A stretch of DNA of 48,377 nt from a virus. Both the position numbers and the translations under genes were made by a program. Shown here in pieces: positions 26,947 through 35,638 of the stretch. The notes beneath the pieces were generated by a model that was not told the DNA's origin, did not search any database, and worked only from the letters and a program-made list of their open reading frames with translations. The stretch is from positions 1 through 48,377 of IMG/VR virus record IMGVR_UViG_3300017773_000019; one strand, 5' to 3'. Each line of letters starts with the position of its first letter. The stretch's first letter is position 1.

Positions 26947-27100
26947 TATTAGCCTCTCTTTGTTTTACAAACTCCAAGTTCTTAAAGTAGGCTTTGTTAA
27001 AGCCAAACTCCCAGTCTCTGTTTTGTTTAGTATTAATTGGGTGGGGATTACCCAAGTTACCTTTTTTAAAAGCCTCAAAGCCTTTTTCGTAAGGTTTCAT
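26921..27100 (-). CDS. RMF-like small protein, 59 aa
   Basis: 59 residues, joined to the DUF3310 gene by an ATGA overlap and preceded by AAGGAG. The sequence YEKGFEAFKKGNLGNPHP, then WEFGFNKAYF, follows the ribosome modulation factor pattern: Y-x-x-G-x-x-A-x-x-x-G, N-P-(Y/H), and W-x-x-G-(F/W)-x-x-A. Bacterial RMF inactivates ribosomes by forming 100S dimers; phage relatives are common but their action is unproven. It may tune host translation or simply share the fold. The family call is by eye and moderately sure. Confidence 0.65.
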   Translation of the reverse strand: MKPYEKGFEAFKKGNLGNPHPINTKQNRDWEFGFNKAYFKNLEFVKQREANNGRLRDRG

Positions 27101-27372
27101 TTATGCTTCTCCTTCATAGTTTCAAGCATTTTATTTAAATACCACTGAGCCTTTTCCATATCTTCCACAGGCTTTAGTTTATATCTGTGGCGGTGTTGGT
27201 ACTTAATCATGTTACCCTGACAGTAACTGATAAATCCATCAGTACCTAATACTTGTTTAATATAGTCAACACATTCTATATCTCCTCCTAAGTTATAGTG
27301 AGCAGGTTTATTTACCACATCATAATCATCATCTAAAGTTATAGTAGTATCACCCATTGTTAGTATATCCAT
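27097..27372 (-). CDS. DUF3310 family protein (T7 gp1.7-like)
   Basis: 91 residues with the DUF3310 signature: VNKPAHYNLGG at 20-30, IECVDYIKQVL, then YCQGNMIKYQHRHRYK and EDMEKAQWYLNKMLE. In T7 the related gp1.7 acts as a nucleotide kinase on dGMP and dTMP; whether this shorter form is active is unknown. Its place beside RNR, MazG and ThyX in one operon supports a nucleotide-metabolism role. Start follows the upstream stop directly (TAAATG) with GGAG in front. Confidence 0.8.
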   Translation of the reverse strand: MDILTMGDTTITLDDDYDVVNKPAHYNLGGDIECVDYIKQVLGTDGFISYCQGNMIKYQHRHRYKLKPVEDMEKAQWYLNKMLETMKEKHK

Positions 27373-27816
27373 TTACATCTCCACTAATTCTGCAGATACG
27401 AAAGGTATATGAAAGAATAACTCTCCTTGCCTTATGTATCTACCTTTTGCTTCACCAAGGCTTTCTTTAGTTAGTAAAGTATCTTTGATCCGCCAAGCTT
27501 TCTTTAAGTCTTTTCTAAAAACATAGAAGTTTAGCACACCATTCTCACCTTGGTATCTATCAAGTAACCTTTGTTTACGTTCAGGAATCCTTATGTCTTT
27601 CCAGTGCTCAGGCCAGTCTCCTTCCCAACCGACCTTAACTTCTGCTTCATTGAAATAAGTATATCCGTGTTTTTGAGATATAACATCTACATGGTAATTC
27701 TCCTCAGTATTTACAAGCACATGATTTTTCTTTTTAAGATAACCCACAAGTGCATCTTTAGCTTGACTATCGTATGCTTCATACAAAGCACGATTAAATT
27801 TTTTCCTTACCGGCAT
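27373..27816 (-). CDS. Small PD-(D/E)XK-like protein, 147 aa
   Basis: 147 residues. YHVDVISQKHGYTYFNEAEV followed by KVGW gives an (E/D)...D...E-x-K arrangement (H-V-D at about 43, E-A-E-V-K at 57-61), typical of restriction-like nuclease cores, although the final strand is unusual. I remember a conserved marine phage family with the same N-terminal RKKFNRALYE block and a Y-F-N-E-x-E-(V/I)-K core. It starts right after the RNR stop (TAAATG), with the ribosome site in the last RNR codons. A nuclease for host DNA breakdown or branched DNA is plausible, not shown. Confidence 0.6.
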   Translation of the reverse strand: MPVRKKFNRALYEAYDSQAKDALVGYLKKKNHVLVNTEENYHVDVISQKHGYTYFNEAEVKVGWEGDWPEHWKDIRIPERKQRLLDRYQGENGVLNFYVFRKDLKKAWRIKDTLLTKESLGEAKGRYIRQGELFFHIPFVSAELVEM

Positions 27817-29730
27817 TTAAGCTCCTATGTCTACTACTTCACAAACGTCACCAGAACAAGCCATAGTTTGACTACCTGATGTATTGTCCTCTTGTTCATA
27901 CAGGGAAAGTTTACTCCAGTCAATAACCTTTGGCATTAAACTTGAAAGATTTTTATAGTCACTCTTTCCAATCTCTTGATAAGGTGCTTGTTGATAAGTA
28001 TGCTCATTATAAGGTAAGAAAGATACACCACTCATTTCATCAAAGTACTCATAGACAAAAGCACCAACTGCAAACCATTCATCTTTTTTAACATTGACAG
28101 TGATACTTGGCTTATGCTCACACCAATGTCTCTGATACATTAGCCAAGTCTCTAATTGTTCAATAGCAGACAGGTCTGAAGTAACAACGGCATTAATAGG
28201 AGACTGTACAGGAAAGCTAAATACTGTGGTAGCATCAGGCTTCATCACATCAGGTTCACTAGGCACTCCTTGATCTTTCATAAACTGTGTCAAGGGGTCT
28301 TTGTTATCACCTCTGACGGTTCTAATATAGTACTTTGAATGTCTTGGATGGATTCCAGAGGCCGAATCAACAAGTTGGGAGACTGTTCCTGATGGTTTAA
28401 CGCAGGTGATTGCAGCAGAGGTAGGAATACCCAAACGGTCAGCCCACAGATTATTAGTATCAACAGAAAGTTTACGTAATGTTTCAAGAGTTTTATCCAA
28501 TCCTTTGTTAGAGGTGGTCATCAAAGGGTTGTCCATTATCCCTGTGAGTGACACACCCAACAGTCGTTCTTCTTCTGTATTTCGTTGCCACACCTTTCGC
28601 AGATATGGGAACTTTGTATATGTTGACTGTATTGTTCCCAGTATAGTTGCCAAACGGACTTTTTTACTAAGAGATTCGATATCATCTGTAGCCCTGACCA
28701 CAACTTCCGTAAGATTACAGAACTGATACGGCCTAAGTATAATCTCAGAGCATGGGTTAGTGCCAAACTCCCATTCACTGTCACGTCTACCATACTTCGC
28801 AGCTTGCTTCTTGCTTGCTTCACGATTGAATATACCACGTTCTCCACTCCCTGACTCCACTAGTGCCATCCACTCACGCATAAAAGATATGGCATCTGGT
28901 TTCTCTGTGTAACTAACAGAGTTATTAGCCAATGCACGTTGAGGATCATTGTCCCACCATGCACCTGACTTAGCATGACGCATACGATCATCACTTAGAT
29001 TAGATAAGGATATCATAGCTGAACGTCTGACACCACCTACTACAACTACCTCACCAATCTTACACATAAGATCGTGACACTCAAGGGAGGAAAGCTTACG
29101 CCCCTGTGAGTTCTTAAAGATAGTGACTGCGAAGTTAAACAGGTCAACCAAAGGTGCAGGACCACTTGCTCTACCGCCAAAGGTTTTAAGTCTTGCACCT
29201 GCAGGACGTACACGAGAGATATCCCACTGAGGTATCTCACCAGCCCACAGGAGAGCAAGAACTTGTCTGAACGCCTTAGCCCAACCCTCTTTACTGTCTT
29301 TGACAACAACAGTAGTCTCACTGTAGAACAACTCAGGAACTTCAGGGAGCTTACTAATGAACTGCCTCTCGACACTGAATCCAACACCAGTGCCACACAA
29401 CAAGATGAACATAGCCTCATCGAAGGACTTAGGGTCATCTACGGGTAAATAACTACAGTTGTAGCCAGCAGTATTGTCACGTTCTAGAGCTGGACCAGCA
29501 GTCATCATAGCTCTCATGCTAGGCATAACTTCTTGGCTTAGAATTGCATCATATATGTGATCAAGAGTATCGGATAAATCACCACCTTTTAGTTTTGGCT
29601 CTATTACATTAGTAATATATCGAAACACAGTCTCACTCCAGCCTTCTCTTCGTCCTTCATCCTCTAACCACCTAGCATAACGTGAGGTGTGTATAAAAGA
29701 TTGATAATCTGTTGGTAGTAAATTGCTCAT
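27817..29730 (-). CDS. nrdJ: Class II (B12-dependent) ribonucleotide reductase
   Basis: 637 residues, close to monomeric adenosylcobalamin-dependent reductases. Key residues are present: redox Cys92 (YNCSYLP) and Cys338 (QFCNLTE), active-site Cys327 with Asn325 and Glu329 in GTNPCSEIIL, the phosphate loop CVKPSGTVSQL at 443-453, and a C-terminal Cys625-x4-Cys630 pair (ACSGDVC) for re-reduction. It converts ribonucleotides to deoxyribonucleotides without oxygen, but needs host-supplied B12. It is ATGA-coupled to mazG upstream and to a small nuclease-like gene downstream, within the replication operon. Confidence 0.93.
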   Translation of the reverse strand: MSNLLPTDYQSFIHTSRYARWLEDEGRREGWSETVFRYITNVIEPKLKGGDLSDTLDHIYDAILSQEVMPSMRAMMTAGPALERDNTAGYNCSYLPVDDPKSFDEAMFILLCGTGVGFSVERQFISKLPEVPELFYSETTVVVKDSKEGWAKAFRQVLALLWAGEIPQWDISRVRPAGARLKTFGGRASGPAPLVDLFNFAVTIFKNSQGRKLSSLECHDLMCKIGEVVVVGGVRRSAMISLSNLSDDRMRHAKSGAWWDNDPQRALANNSVSYTEKPDAISFMREWMALVESGSGERGIFNREASKKQAAKYGRRDSEWEFGTNPCSEIILRPYQFCNLTEVVVRATDDIESLSKKVRLATILGTIQSTYTKFPYLRKVWQRNTEEERLLGVSLTGIMDNPLMTTSNKGLDKTLETLRKLSVDTNNLWADRLGIPTSAAITCVKPSGTVSQLVDSASGIHPRHSKYYIRTVRGDNKDPLTQFMKDQGVPSEPDVMKPDATTVFSFPVQSPINAVVTSDLSAIEQLETWLMYQRHWCEHKPSITVNVKKDEWFAVGAFVYEYFDEMSGVSFLPYNEHTYQQAPYQEIGKSDYKNLSSLMPKVIDWSKLSLYEQEDNTSGSQTMACSGDVCEVVDIGA

Positions 29731-30089
29731 CTATTATCACCGTTTCCTTTAAGTGTATTGTTTTCTCTACGTTTAGCTAATTTAGCAAGATTATCTGAGG
29801 CTATTTCACCCATGTTTAAACCTAAGTCTCTACATACTGCAGCAATGTACCACAGGCAATCTCCTAGCTCACTACCTATTGCCTCTTTGTCTAGTTTACC
29901 ATCCCTAACAATCTTCTTTACCTTGTTTGCTACCTCACCTGCTTCACCAGCAAGCCCTAGTGTAGGGTAAAGTATCTGTACAGATGCAGGATAGATAGCT
30001 GTAGTAGCTGCTGCATTCTGGTACTCAGTAAGAGTTAGGTCTGCTTTGTTGTAAAACTCAAAAGCATCTATATCAGTTTGATTTATCAT
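29727..30089 (-). CDS. mazG: MazG-like nucleotide pyrophosphohydrolase
   Basis: 120 residues, single-domain MazG type. The helical metal-binding core is seen as LGLAGEAGEVANKVKKIV (E-x-x-E) and GSELGDCLWYIAAVC (E-x-x-D). These enzymes cleave NTPs or dNTPs, and in phages are proposed to clear modified nucleotides or affect (p)ppGpp levels. Its ATGA overlap with the RNR gene supports a nucleotide-pool role. A 10-codon open frame (30086-30118) ends across the mazG start and might couple its translation. Confidence 0.85.
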   Translation of the reverse strand: MINQTDIDAFEFYNKADLTLTEYQNAAATTAIYPASVQILYPTLGLAGEAGEVANKVKKIVRDGKLDKEAIGSELGDCLWYIAAVCRDLGLNMGEIASDNLAKLAKRRENNTLKGNGDNR

Positions 30090-30110
30090 TGTTTATCATC
30101 CATTGTTATT

Positions 30111-30278
30111 CTAGTCATTTCTTTTTACCTCACATTCTTCTACAACTATATCATCTATATCATATAGACTTAGATTTATTAATTCTGCTATCACATCTAC
30201 ATTGTTTCCATAGGTTTCTAAGAAGTTAGCACTTGGGTCAACGGAGATTTTAACAGATATTTCAAACTTCATATCCAT
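30111..30278 (-). CDS. Small acidic protein, 55 aa
   Basis: 55 residues: a basic-hydrophobic strand (MKFEISVKISVD), then an acidic helix (LYDIDDIVVEECEV). It fills the gap between the 82-residue gene and mazG, in the same direction. AGGGG lies about 8 nt before the first ATG; a second ATG two codons later is possible. Without it the operon would have an unusual 200-nt gap. Unknown function; real gene likely but not certain. Confidence 0.5.
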   Translation of the reverse strand: MDMKFEISVKISVDPSANFLETYGNNVDVIAELINLSLYDIDDIVVEECEVKRND

Positions 30279-30289
30279 GATAAAGACCC

Positions 30290-30538
30290 CTAGTTATAGC
30301 CAGGTGATGAACCAATGTCAATAACAATCGGTTCAATATTTTTTATGAAGTGTTTTTTCCATTCATAAGCAGAGTCAAAGTCCTCAAACCAAAAGTTATC
30401 TTCACCTAAAACTCCATCAATTTCTGCTTTACATACCATGCAATATTTACTCCCTTCTGGTGTATCGTAAGCTTCTTCTTTAGGCATATCTTCAATAGCC
30501 AATGGACCCTCTAAAATATCCCATATTTTTACTAGCAT
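30290..30538 (-). CDS. Small phage protein, 82 aa
   Basis: 82 residues from the ATG at 30538, which overlaps the previous stop (TAATG) and has AGGA in front; a TTG start 15 nt earlier is less likely. Sequence is acidic and aromatic, with one Cys pair (YCMVCK) and FWFEDFDSAYEWKKHF, a helix seen in small phage proteins of unknown role. It sits between the junction-nuclease gene and mazG. No function assigned. Confidence 0.6.
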   Translation of the reverse strand: MLVKIWDILEGPLAIEDMPKEEAYDTPEGSKYCMVCKAEIDGVLGEDNFWFEDFDSAYEWKKHFIKNIEPIVIDIGSSPGYN

Positions 30539-30885
30539 TAATGTCCTTTCCAATTCTTTAAGAGATTCATATAGTGATCTAGCTCAACCATCACTATCCA
30601 AGGCTTACGGTCTGACCTATAGAAAACTACAGGTTCACCTTTAGCATGTCTTTGTGCCTGTTGTAAATACCCATATACTGTTTTTAATTCATCTTTTCTA
30701 CGTTTAACCTCAATGCTTAAAGGTATTTTTTTATGGGCTGCAGGAGATAGTTGTATATCTGCTCCAGTATCTCCCATAATTGTAGACTTAATATCATCAG
30801 GTTCAAACTCAGGAAATGTTTTTAGTAACTTATCCCTTATCTCCTGTTGACCAAGCCTACCTTTCTGTTTACCCCTCTTGGTCAT
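30538..30885 (-). CDS. Holliday junction resolvase-like PD-(D/E)XK nuclease
   Basis: 115 residues with a restriction-like nuclease core: an N-terminal helix with Glu15 (LGQQEIRDKLL), GDTGADIQLS (Asp43) and SIEVKRRKD (Glu59-x-Lys61). The size and the basic N-terminus (TKRGKQKGRLG) fit archaeal-Hjc- or RusA-replacing resolvases found in marine phages. It would trim branched replication intermediates before packaging, the T7 endonuclease I job. It follows the exonuclease gene in the recombination part of the operon. Confidence 0.75.
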   Translation of the reverse strand: MTKRGKQKGRLGQQEIRDKLLKTFPEFEPDDIKSTIMGDTGADIQLSPAAHKKIPLSIEVKRRKDELKTVYGYLQQAQRHAKGEPVVFYRSDRKPWIVMVELDHYMNLLKNWKGH

Positions 30886-30891
30886 AACTAA

Positions 30892-31668
30892 TTACATCCA
30901 TGAAGGTTTCTCAATGACTGTATAATCACCCCAACCTGTGCCATAGTCTACATCTTTCTCTGCCTTTGCAATAACAGCTAAGGTTTTGTGTAGCTCTTTC
31001 GTAGCCCAAGACATAATGTCTGATCCCATAACATGTAAATGAGAAAGATAAGGAGCTGACTTTTCACAGGCAATGAAGCTAAACTTTGATACATTAAAGC
31101 CAGCTAACTTGCAGGTGTAGACGTAATGAGCACCTTGAAGAAAATACCCATACTTTATACACTCGTTTAGAAAACCTCTAGGACTTGCATCCTGTGTTGT
31201 CTTAACATCATACACTGTACCCTCAGACTCAATCATAAGGTCTGGTCTAGTCTTAAGTGTCAGACCTGAAATAGGGTCTTCGATAAAGATACTAATCTCA
31301 TTTAACCTGTCAGAGTGATTTAAAGCATTGGCACATATAGGATTACCTAAAGCACCTCTAGTTATGCAGTTAGCTACATTATACTCAACCTCAGTCAGCA
31401 GTATCTGATCTGAGGTTAGATTTTCTTTCATAGATTTAAAAGCCGTACTAGTTTTAGTCTTTGGCCCTTTAACTACTAAGTTACGAGTATGCTCTAATAG
31501 GTTGGCATGTACTGCGTTTCCTATAGCAAAGGCTGCACTATTAGCATTACGTTTCTCACCTTTCCAATGAGCTAATGATTTTTTAAATACAGACTTTACT
31601 GCGCTTGAGGAAATACCATCTTTTGAATGGTACTCCTCATTAGACATATCCTCTATGAATGTTTTCAT
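30892..31668 (-). CDS. RecE/Cas4-like PD-(D/E)XK exonuclease
   Basis: 258 residues. Motifs of the exodeoxyribonuclease VIII/Cas4-like group: SNEEYHSKDGISSSAVK at the N-terminus, FAIGNAVHANLLEH with His54, Glu124 (LNEISIF), Asp143 (TRPDLMI) and DVKTT with Asp154 and Lys156. The fold digests duplex ends to single strands, fitting a T7 gp6-like job in recombination and host DNA recycling. It follows the SSB stop directly (TAAATG), probably translationally coupled, and pairs functionally with SSB and polymerase. Confidence 0.82.
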   Translation of the reverse strand: MKTFIEDMSNEEYHSKDGISSSAVKSVFKKSLAHWKGEKRNANSAAFAIGNAVHANLLEHTRNLVVKGPKTKTSTAFKSMKENLTSDQILLTEVEYNVANCITRGALGNPICANALNHSDRLNEISIFIEDPISGLTLKTRPDLMIESEGTVYDVKTTQDASPRGFLNECIKYGYFLQGAHYVYTCKLAGFNVSKFSFIACEKSAPYLSHLHVMGSDIMSWATKELHKTLAVIAKAEKDVDYGTGWGDYTVIEKPSWM

Positions 31669-32172
31669 TTAGAACAGCACTTCGCTGTCTTGTTTTACTT
31701 CCACAAGTGGTGGTGGAGCCATGTCTGCAGAAGTATCTGCAATATACTCAACATGGTCAATTACTGTAACCTTGTCAAGCCGTGTGCCTACAATATTCTT
31801 ACGGCTTGTATCATACACTGATAACTCCACCTCCACTGTAGACCCATTACCTATTGAACCATTAGTATCATAGTTATAAGGTTTATTGTCTGACCATACA
31901 ACTAGGGGAGCACCACTATCCCAATCCCTGCCTGTATCAAACTTACGGACAAACTTTACTTTAGTTCCACGCCCCATTGCATCTGGTGCGCCTCGTTTCA
32001 TAGAACGAGAAGCTGACAACTTACTCATGTTATCATCGTCTAGAATTACATCAATAGTGCAAGCACCGTTGCAATCTACATAGGTATTATCCCAACCTGT
32101 CATGTCACGGTTTTGTGTGAACACTTTTGCCCACTCTGCTATTCCAGTTAGTTTTACTTTACGTGTAGCCAT
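31669..32172 (-). CDS. Single-stranded DNA-binding protein, T7 gp2.5-like
   Basis: 167 residues from the ATG at 32172; the ATG four codons upstream is rejected because it contains the GGAGGG ribosome site. The body is an OB-fold-like series of strands (FTQNRDMTGWDNTYVDCNG, GSTVEVELSVYDT) and the end is acidic with a terminal aromatic (QDSEVLF), as in T7 gp2.5, whose C-terminal Phe contacts polymerase and primase-helicase. It lies between polymerase and exonuclease genes, which are its likely partners at the fork. Confidence 0.8.
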   Translation of the reverse strand: MATRKVKLTGIAEWAKVFTQNRDMTGWDNTYVDCNGACTIDVILDDDNMSKLSASRSMKRGAPDAMGRGTKVKFVRKFDTGRDWDSGAPLVVWSDNKPYNYDTNGSIGNGSTVEVELSVYDTSRKNIVGTRLDKVTVIDHVEYIADTSADMAPPPLVEVKQDSEVLF

Positions 32173-32186
32173 TTGGCCCTCCATTG

Positions 32187-34034
32187 TTAATGCACGTCAC
32201 TATAACGTTGACCATACTGTACATCAATACCTAAGTCAACATTTAATTTAAGTTCTTTGTTAAGTTTTTCTATAGCCCAGTTTAAAGCATCACTGTGCTC
32301 ATTCTGTTCTCCTTCTTTTACAAGGTTGATAGATTCGTCATGAAACTGACCAATGATATTTGGCCTACGTGTTCGGTAGTATGCAACCCATTTGTCAAAA
32401 CAGTATGCACCAGTAGATTGATTTAGTGTAGAGAACACATCTTTCTCATAACGTAGTGAATGCCAGAACCCACTCACAGGATTCTTAACCCACATCTCAC
32501 CGTTGATCTTTCTTATCTTCTGATCTTCGGCAAACTCTTTTACTGACCAGTTTCTGTCCCAATACGCATCAAGAATTGATTGTGCATTAGGTACAGTCAT
32601 ACCAGTAGTACGTGATAGCTTAGGTGCTCCTACACCATAGGTAGCAGAATAGTTGACCACCTTATAGTTCTTACGTAGTTCTTTAAGCTTTGGCATGTGA
32701 CCTCTGTTATACTTGTCAATATCATCTTGAGTAACAGCTCCAGCATGTTTTGCCAAGTCTAAATGAGGATCAAAACCAGATTGTGACATTTCTGCCACGT
32801 AGTCAGGATCGTAAGGGTGCATGTAATGACGCTTGGTAGTATCCTCCAAGGAAGTCATATCAGCACCACAAAGAACATAACCATCTGGAGCTGTCAAACA
32901 ACCACGTATCTCTGCACCCCAAGGTTTGTCAACACCAGGAAGGTTGACTAAAGGTTTTTGGTGTTTAAAACGTAGTGTGTTTGTCAGGCCAGCAATCTCT
33001 GCTCTAACATAGCCATCTTTTTCACAGTCAAGAAACCCTGCAAATATACCTAACCTATGTTGTATTACGGTCAGACCTTCTAACAATTTAATTGCTGGAT
33101 GTTTATCTGCAAGAAGCTTTACAGACTTTGTGAGTTCTCCGTTCTGTCTGATCTGTTCTAGCTTACGTTCTTTGCCAGTGTCTTTGTTCTTTAGATACTT
33201 AAACGTACAGGGTTGCCAGCCCAACTGCATAAGCCAACTCTTAACTTGATCTGTAGAATTAGGATTAGCTGGTTCTACTCCTTTTATTATATCAATAGGT
33301 TTGTCATGATTTGGTGGTAGACATTTCTCCTCAAGAAGATTAAACCAATTTACACCATGACTAGATAAACTACCGTCAGACTTATACAAAACTTTTGGCT
33401 TTGCTTTCTGTCTATAGATTGTACGCATAGGCATAGCAGAACGTAGCTCTGCTACCTTTTCTGCCTGTTCTTGTAACAAACTATCTACACAGTTCTGTGC
33501 TAACTGTACATCTAGCTTCCAACCAACTTTCTCTGCACTTGCTGCACAGTCCATCTTGAACTCTAGGTAACGAAAGAACTTGTCTAGCTCTAGCTTGTCT
33601 TCGTAGATAAACATATACTTCTTAAGCATATCTTGCCACAAGCTCCAGTTTATCTTTACATCTTCTATACACCGATGTTGGTACTCCTCCCTAGTTAAAT
33701 TAAGCCAATCTGATATCTTTGGCTTAGGTATATTAAAGTCTTCGCCAAAAGAATCAAGACCATGTTTAGGTCTGCCATAGTTTATAACCCATGACATAGG
33801 TAGTGTATCAAACAATCGGGCAGTAATATTAATACCCAATATCTTTTCAAGTAAGGGTACATCATACCTTACGATGTTATGACCGATCAAACCTTTTTGA
33901 CTAAGGACTAGCTTACGCATGTCGTTATATCTAAACAGAGTGTCGTATTTAATACCATCAGATGTATAAGACAGGCAGTGTATTTTTGTAGCTTCATCCA
34001 ATAGTCCGTCTGCTTCTACATCAAATACTATCAT
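32187..34034 (-). CDS. Family A DNA polymerase with 3'-5' exonuclease
   Basis: 615 residues. The exonuclease domain has DVEADG (Asp5, Glu7), GHNIVRYDVPLL (50s) and IEDVKINW near 123-130. The polymerase domain has motif A CGADMTSLED with Asp392, motif B RKNYKVVNYS with Arg454, Lys458 and Tyr462, and motif C GQFHDES (His565, Asp566, Glu567). Tyr462 is at the position called 762 in E. coli Pol I, as in T7. No DnaJ-like insert, unlike HMO-2011 polymerase. Compared with T7 polymerase (704 aa) it is compact. ATGA-coupled to the primase-helicase. Confidence 0.95.
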   Translation of the reverse strand: MIVFDVEADGLLDEATKIHCLSYTSDGIKYDTLFRYNDMRKLVLSQKGLIGHNIVRYDVPLLEKILGINITARLFDTLPMSWVINYGRPKHGLDSFGEDFNIPKPKISDWLNLTREEYQHRCIEDVKINWSLWQDMLKKYMFIYEDKLELDKFFRYLEFKMDCAASAEKVGWKLDVQLAQNCVDSLLQEQAEKVAELRSAMPMRTIYRQKAKPKVLYKSDGSLSSHGVNWFNLLEEKCLPPNHDKPIDIIKGVEPANPNSTDQVKSWLMQLGWQPCTFKYLKNKDTGKERKLEQIRQNGELTKSVKLLADKHPAIKLLEGLTVIQHRLGIFAGFLDCEKDGYVRAEIAGLTNTLRFKHQKPLVNLPGVDKPWGAEIRGCLTAPDGYVLCGADMTSLEDTTKRHYMHPYDPDYVAEMSQSGFDPHLDLAKHAGAVTQDDIDKYNRGHMPKLKELRKNYKVVNYSATYGVGAPKLSRTTGMTVPNAQSILDAYWDRNWSVKEFAEDQKIRKINGEMWVKNPVSGFWHSLRYEKDVFSTLNQSTGAYCFDKWVAYYRTRRPNIIGQFHDESINLVKEGEQNEHSDALNWAIEKLNKELKLNVDLGIDVQYGQRYSDVH

Positions 34035-35638
34035 GCTGCTATGTCACTCCTTATGTATGGTTCATCTTCTGACAAAAGAGTTGTCTCTGGATCATAGTAG
34101 ACAGCACCTGCCTTACCTAACTTAGCAAATGGCCTGTTCTTATCCACGATAAACTCGGTAGTATTCTGTACAATCTCATCGTCAGAATCAACATCCCGTT
34201 CAATCTTTATACAGATGATTGCTTCTTCTTCAAGAGACCCTGCATACTTAGTCCTACCATCGTCATTAACCTGTGATATAAATACTACACCAATGTTAAG
34301 CTCCTTGGCTAACTGTGCCATACGTGAGCCTAGTGTGGTCAAGGTGCTGGTAGCACCATCAACTCCAGTCTGCGACAAATAGGCTAACCTTTGTACATGG
34401 TCTACAAATATATAGTTAGCTCCATAGACAGATGCAGCAAGCCTTACGTAATCCAGTAACTTAAGAGGATCATCATGACTACGCATTTCAAAGACAATAG
34501 TTCTTTCACCTTGAGTTGCCTCTTGTGCAGCCTTGATTACATCAATCTCTGATATACCATTATATGCTGCATCATCTTTTGTCCTGACGTTTATACCTAG
34601 ATGGTAGGTAGCCATAGCTCTGTAGGTAGTAGACTTCATTTCCTCCATATGGAGTAAAGCAATATTAGTGTCAGGGTTCTTTAGTAGACCTGTCTCAAAG
34701 TATCGTATCACCTCTGTTTTACCCATACCTCTAGGTGCTTTGATAAAGGTTAAGCCACCCTTGACCATGCCACGTATCTTACTGTCAATACCTGAATGAC
34801 CTGTGGGCGTATACTCATAGGGATTCTCGTTAAGTATAGCTGCCTCTACATCAGAGTCAGAACAAAAGAAATTCTCTGGGCTATATCGTTGGGGCTTCTT
34901 AGCTGCCCACATCAATTCCTTTTCATCACCAGAAGTTAAAAAGTCATTAGCATCTTTGTGCTTAGACATTGGCACATACCAAAACTTTTCTGGAAATGAT
35001 TGGTAGAGTCGATCAGCAGCTCTACGTCCAGCATCATCAAGCTCACCTGCATAAATGATCTCCTTAAACGTAGACAGATACTCATGGTTCTGTTTGATAA
35101 ATTTATCACCAATACTAGCAGATGGTAAAGACTTCACAGGAAATGTTTTACCTAGTATTTGAAACAAAGATGCAGCATCAAACTCACCCTCTGTAAGATA
35201 AATACGTTGACTAGTGCCAGCATTAAATTCTGGGCCAAACAGATGGTTCATGCCCATGCCACGATCTTTTGTCCAAGTCTTAGACTTATCTGAGATTAGT
35301 CTGTACTTAGTAGTGTGTGGATATTTATAGGCATACCTTACCTGTTCACCATTCGGGCCTAGCTGTATGGCTATACCGTATAGTTCTGCCACCTCTGTAT
35401 CAAGACCTCGTATACCTTGATATGTTTGAGATGTAACCTCTATGTCCATAGGGTTCCTCCTATCTGGAAGTGGATACTCATTCTTTGCCCACTCAAATGT
35501 TTCACCCATACCCTTCATAGGGTATGATTTACCGCATGAATGACAATGACCATAACCATCATCATTCCAATTAAATGCATCGCTTGATGCACAGTCAGTA
35601 TAAGGGCAAGCTAAATGTGGATTATCACCGTCTGCCAT
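34031..35638 (-). CDS. Primase-helicase, T7 gp4-like
   Basis: 535 residues combining primase and replicative helicase. A zinc ribbon uses Cys11, Cys16, Cys32 and Cys35 (spacing Cys-x4-Cys and Cys-x2-Cys). The TOPRIM domain shows YLTEGEFDAA with Glu150 and AGELDDAG with Asp201/Asp202, then KDANDFL. The DnaB-type motor shows Walker A APRGMGKT (301-308), Walker B YIFVDHVQ (409-416) and KNRPFAKLGKAG near 500. It unwinds DNA and lays primers for the family A polymerase encoded next. It overlaps the thyX end by 14 nt and the polymerase start by 4 nt. Confidence 0.95.
   Translation of the reverse strand: MADGDNPHLACPYTDCASSDAFNWNDDGYGHCHSCGKSYPMKGMGETFEWAKNEYPLPDRRNPMDIEVTSQTYQGIRGLDTEVAELYGIAIQLGPNGEQVRYAYKYPHTTKYRLISDKSKTWTKDRGMGMNHLFGPEFNAGTSQRIYLTEGEFDAASLFQILGKTFPVKSLPSASIGDKFIKQNHEYLSTFKEIIYAGELDDAGRRAADRLYQSFPEKFWYVPMSKHKDANDFLTSGDEKELMWAAKKPQRYSPENFFCSDSDVEAAILNENPYEYTPTGHSGIDSKIRGMVKGGLTFIKAPRGMGKTEVIRYFETGLLKNPDTNIALLHMEEMKSTTYRAMATYHLGINVRTKDDAAYNGISEIDVIKAAQEATQGERTIVFEMRSHDDPLKLLDYVRLAASVYGANYIFVDHVQRLAYLSQTGVDGATSTLTTLGSRMAQLAKELNIGVVFISQVNDDGRTKYAGSLEEEAIICIKIERDVDSDDEIVQNTTEFIVDKNRPFAKLGKAGAVYYDPETTLLSEDEPYIRSDIAA

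Noticed and set aside
30086-30118. 10-codon frame before mazG
   Set aside because: Could couple translation, but it is too short to call a gene; mentioned only in the mazG entry.
32187-34034. DnaJ-like insert in the polymerase as in HMO-2011
   Set aside because: The linker between exonuclease and polymerase domains has no J-domain or zinc repeats.
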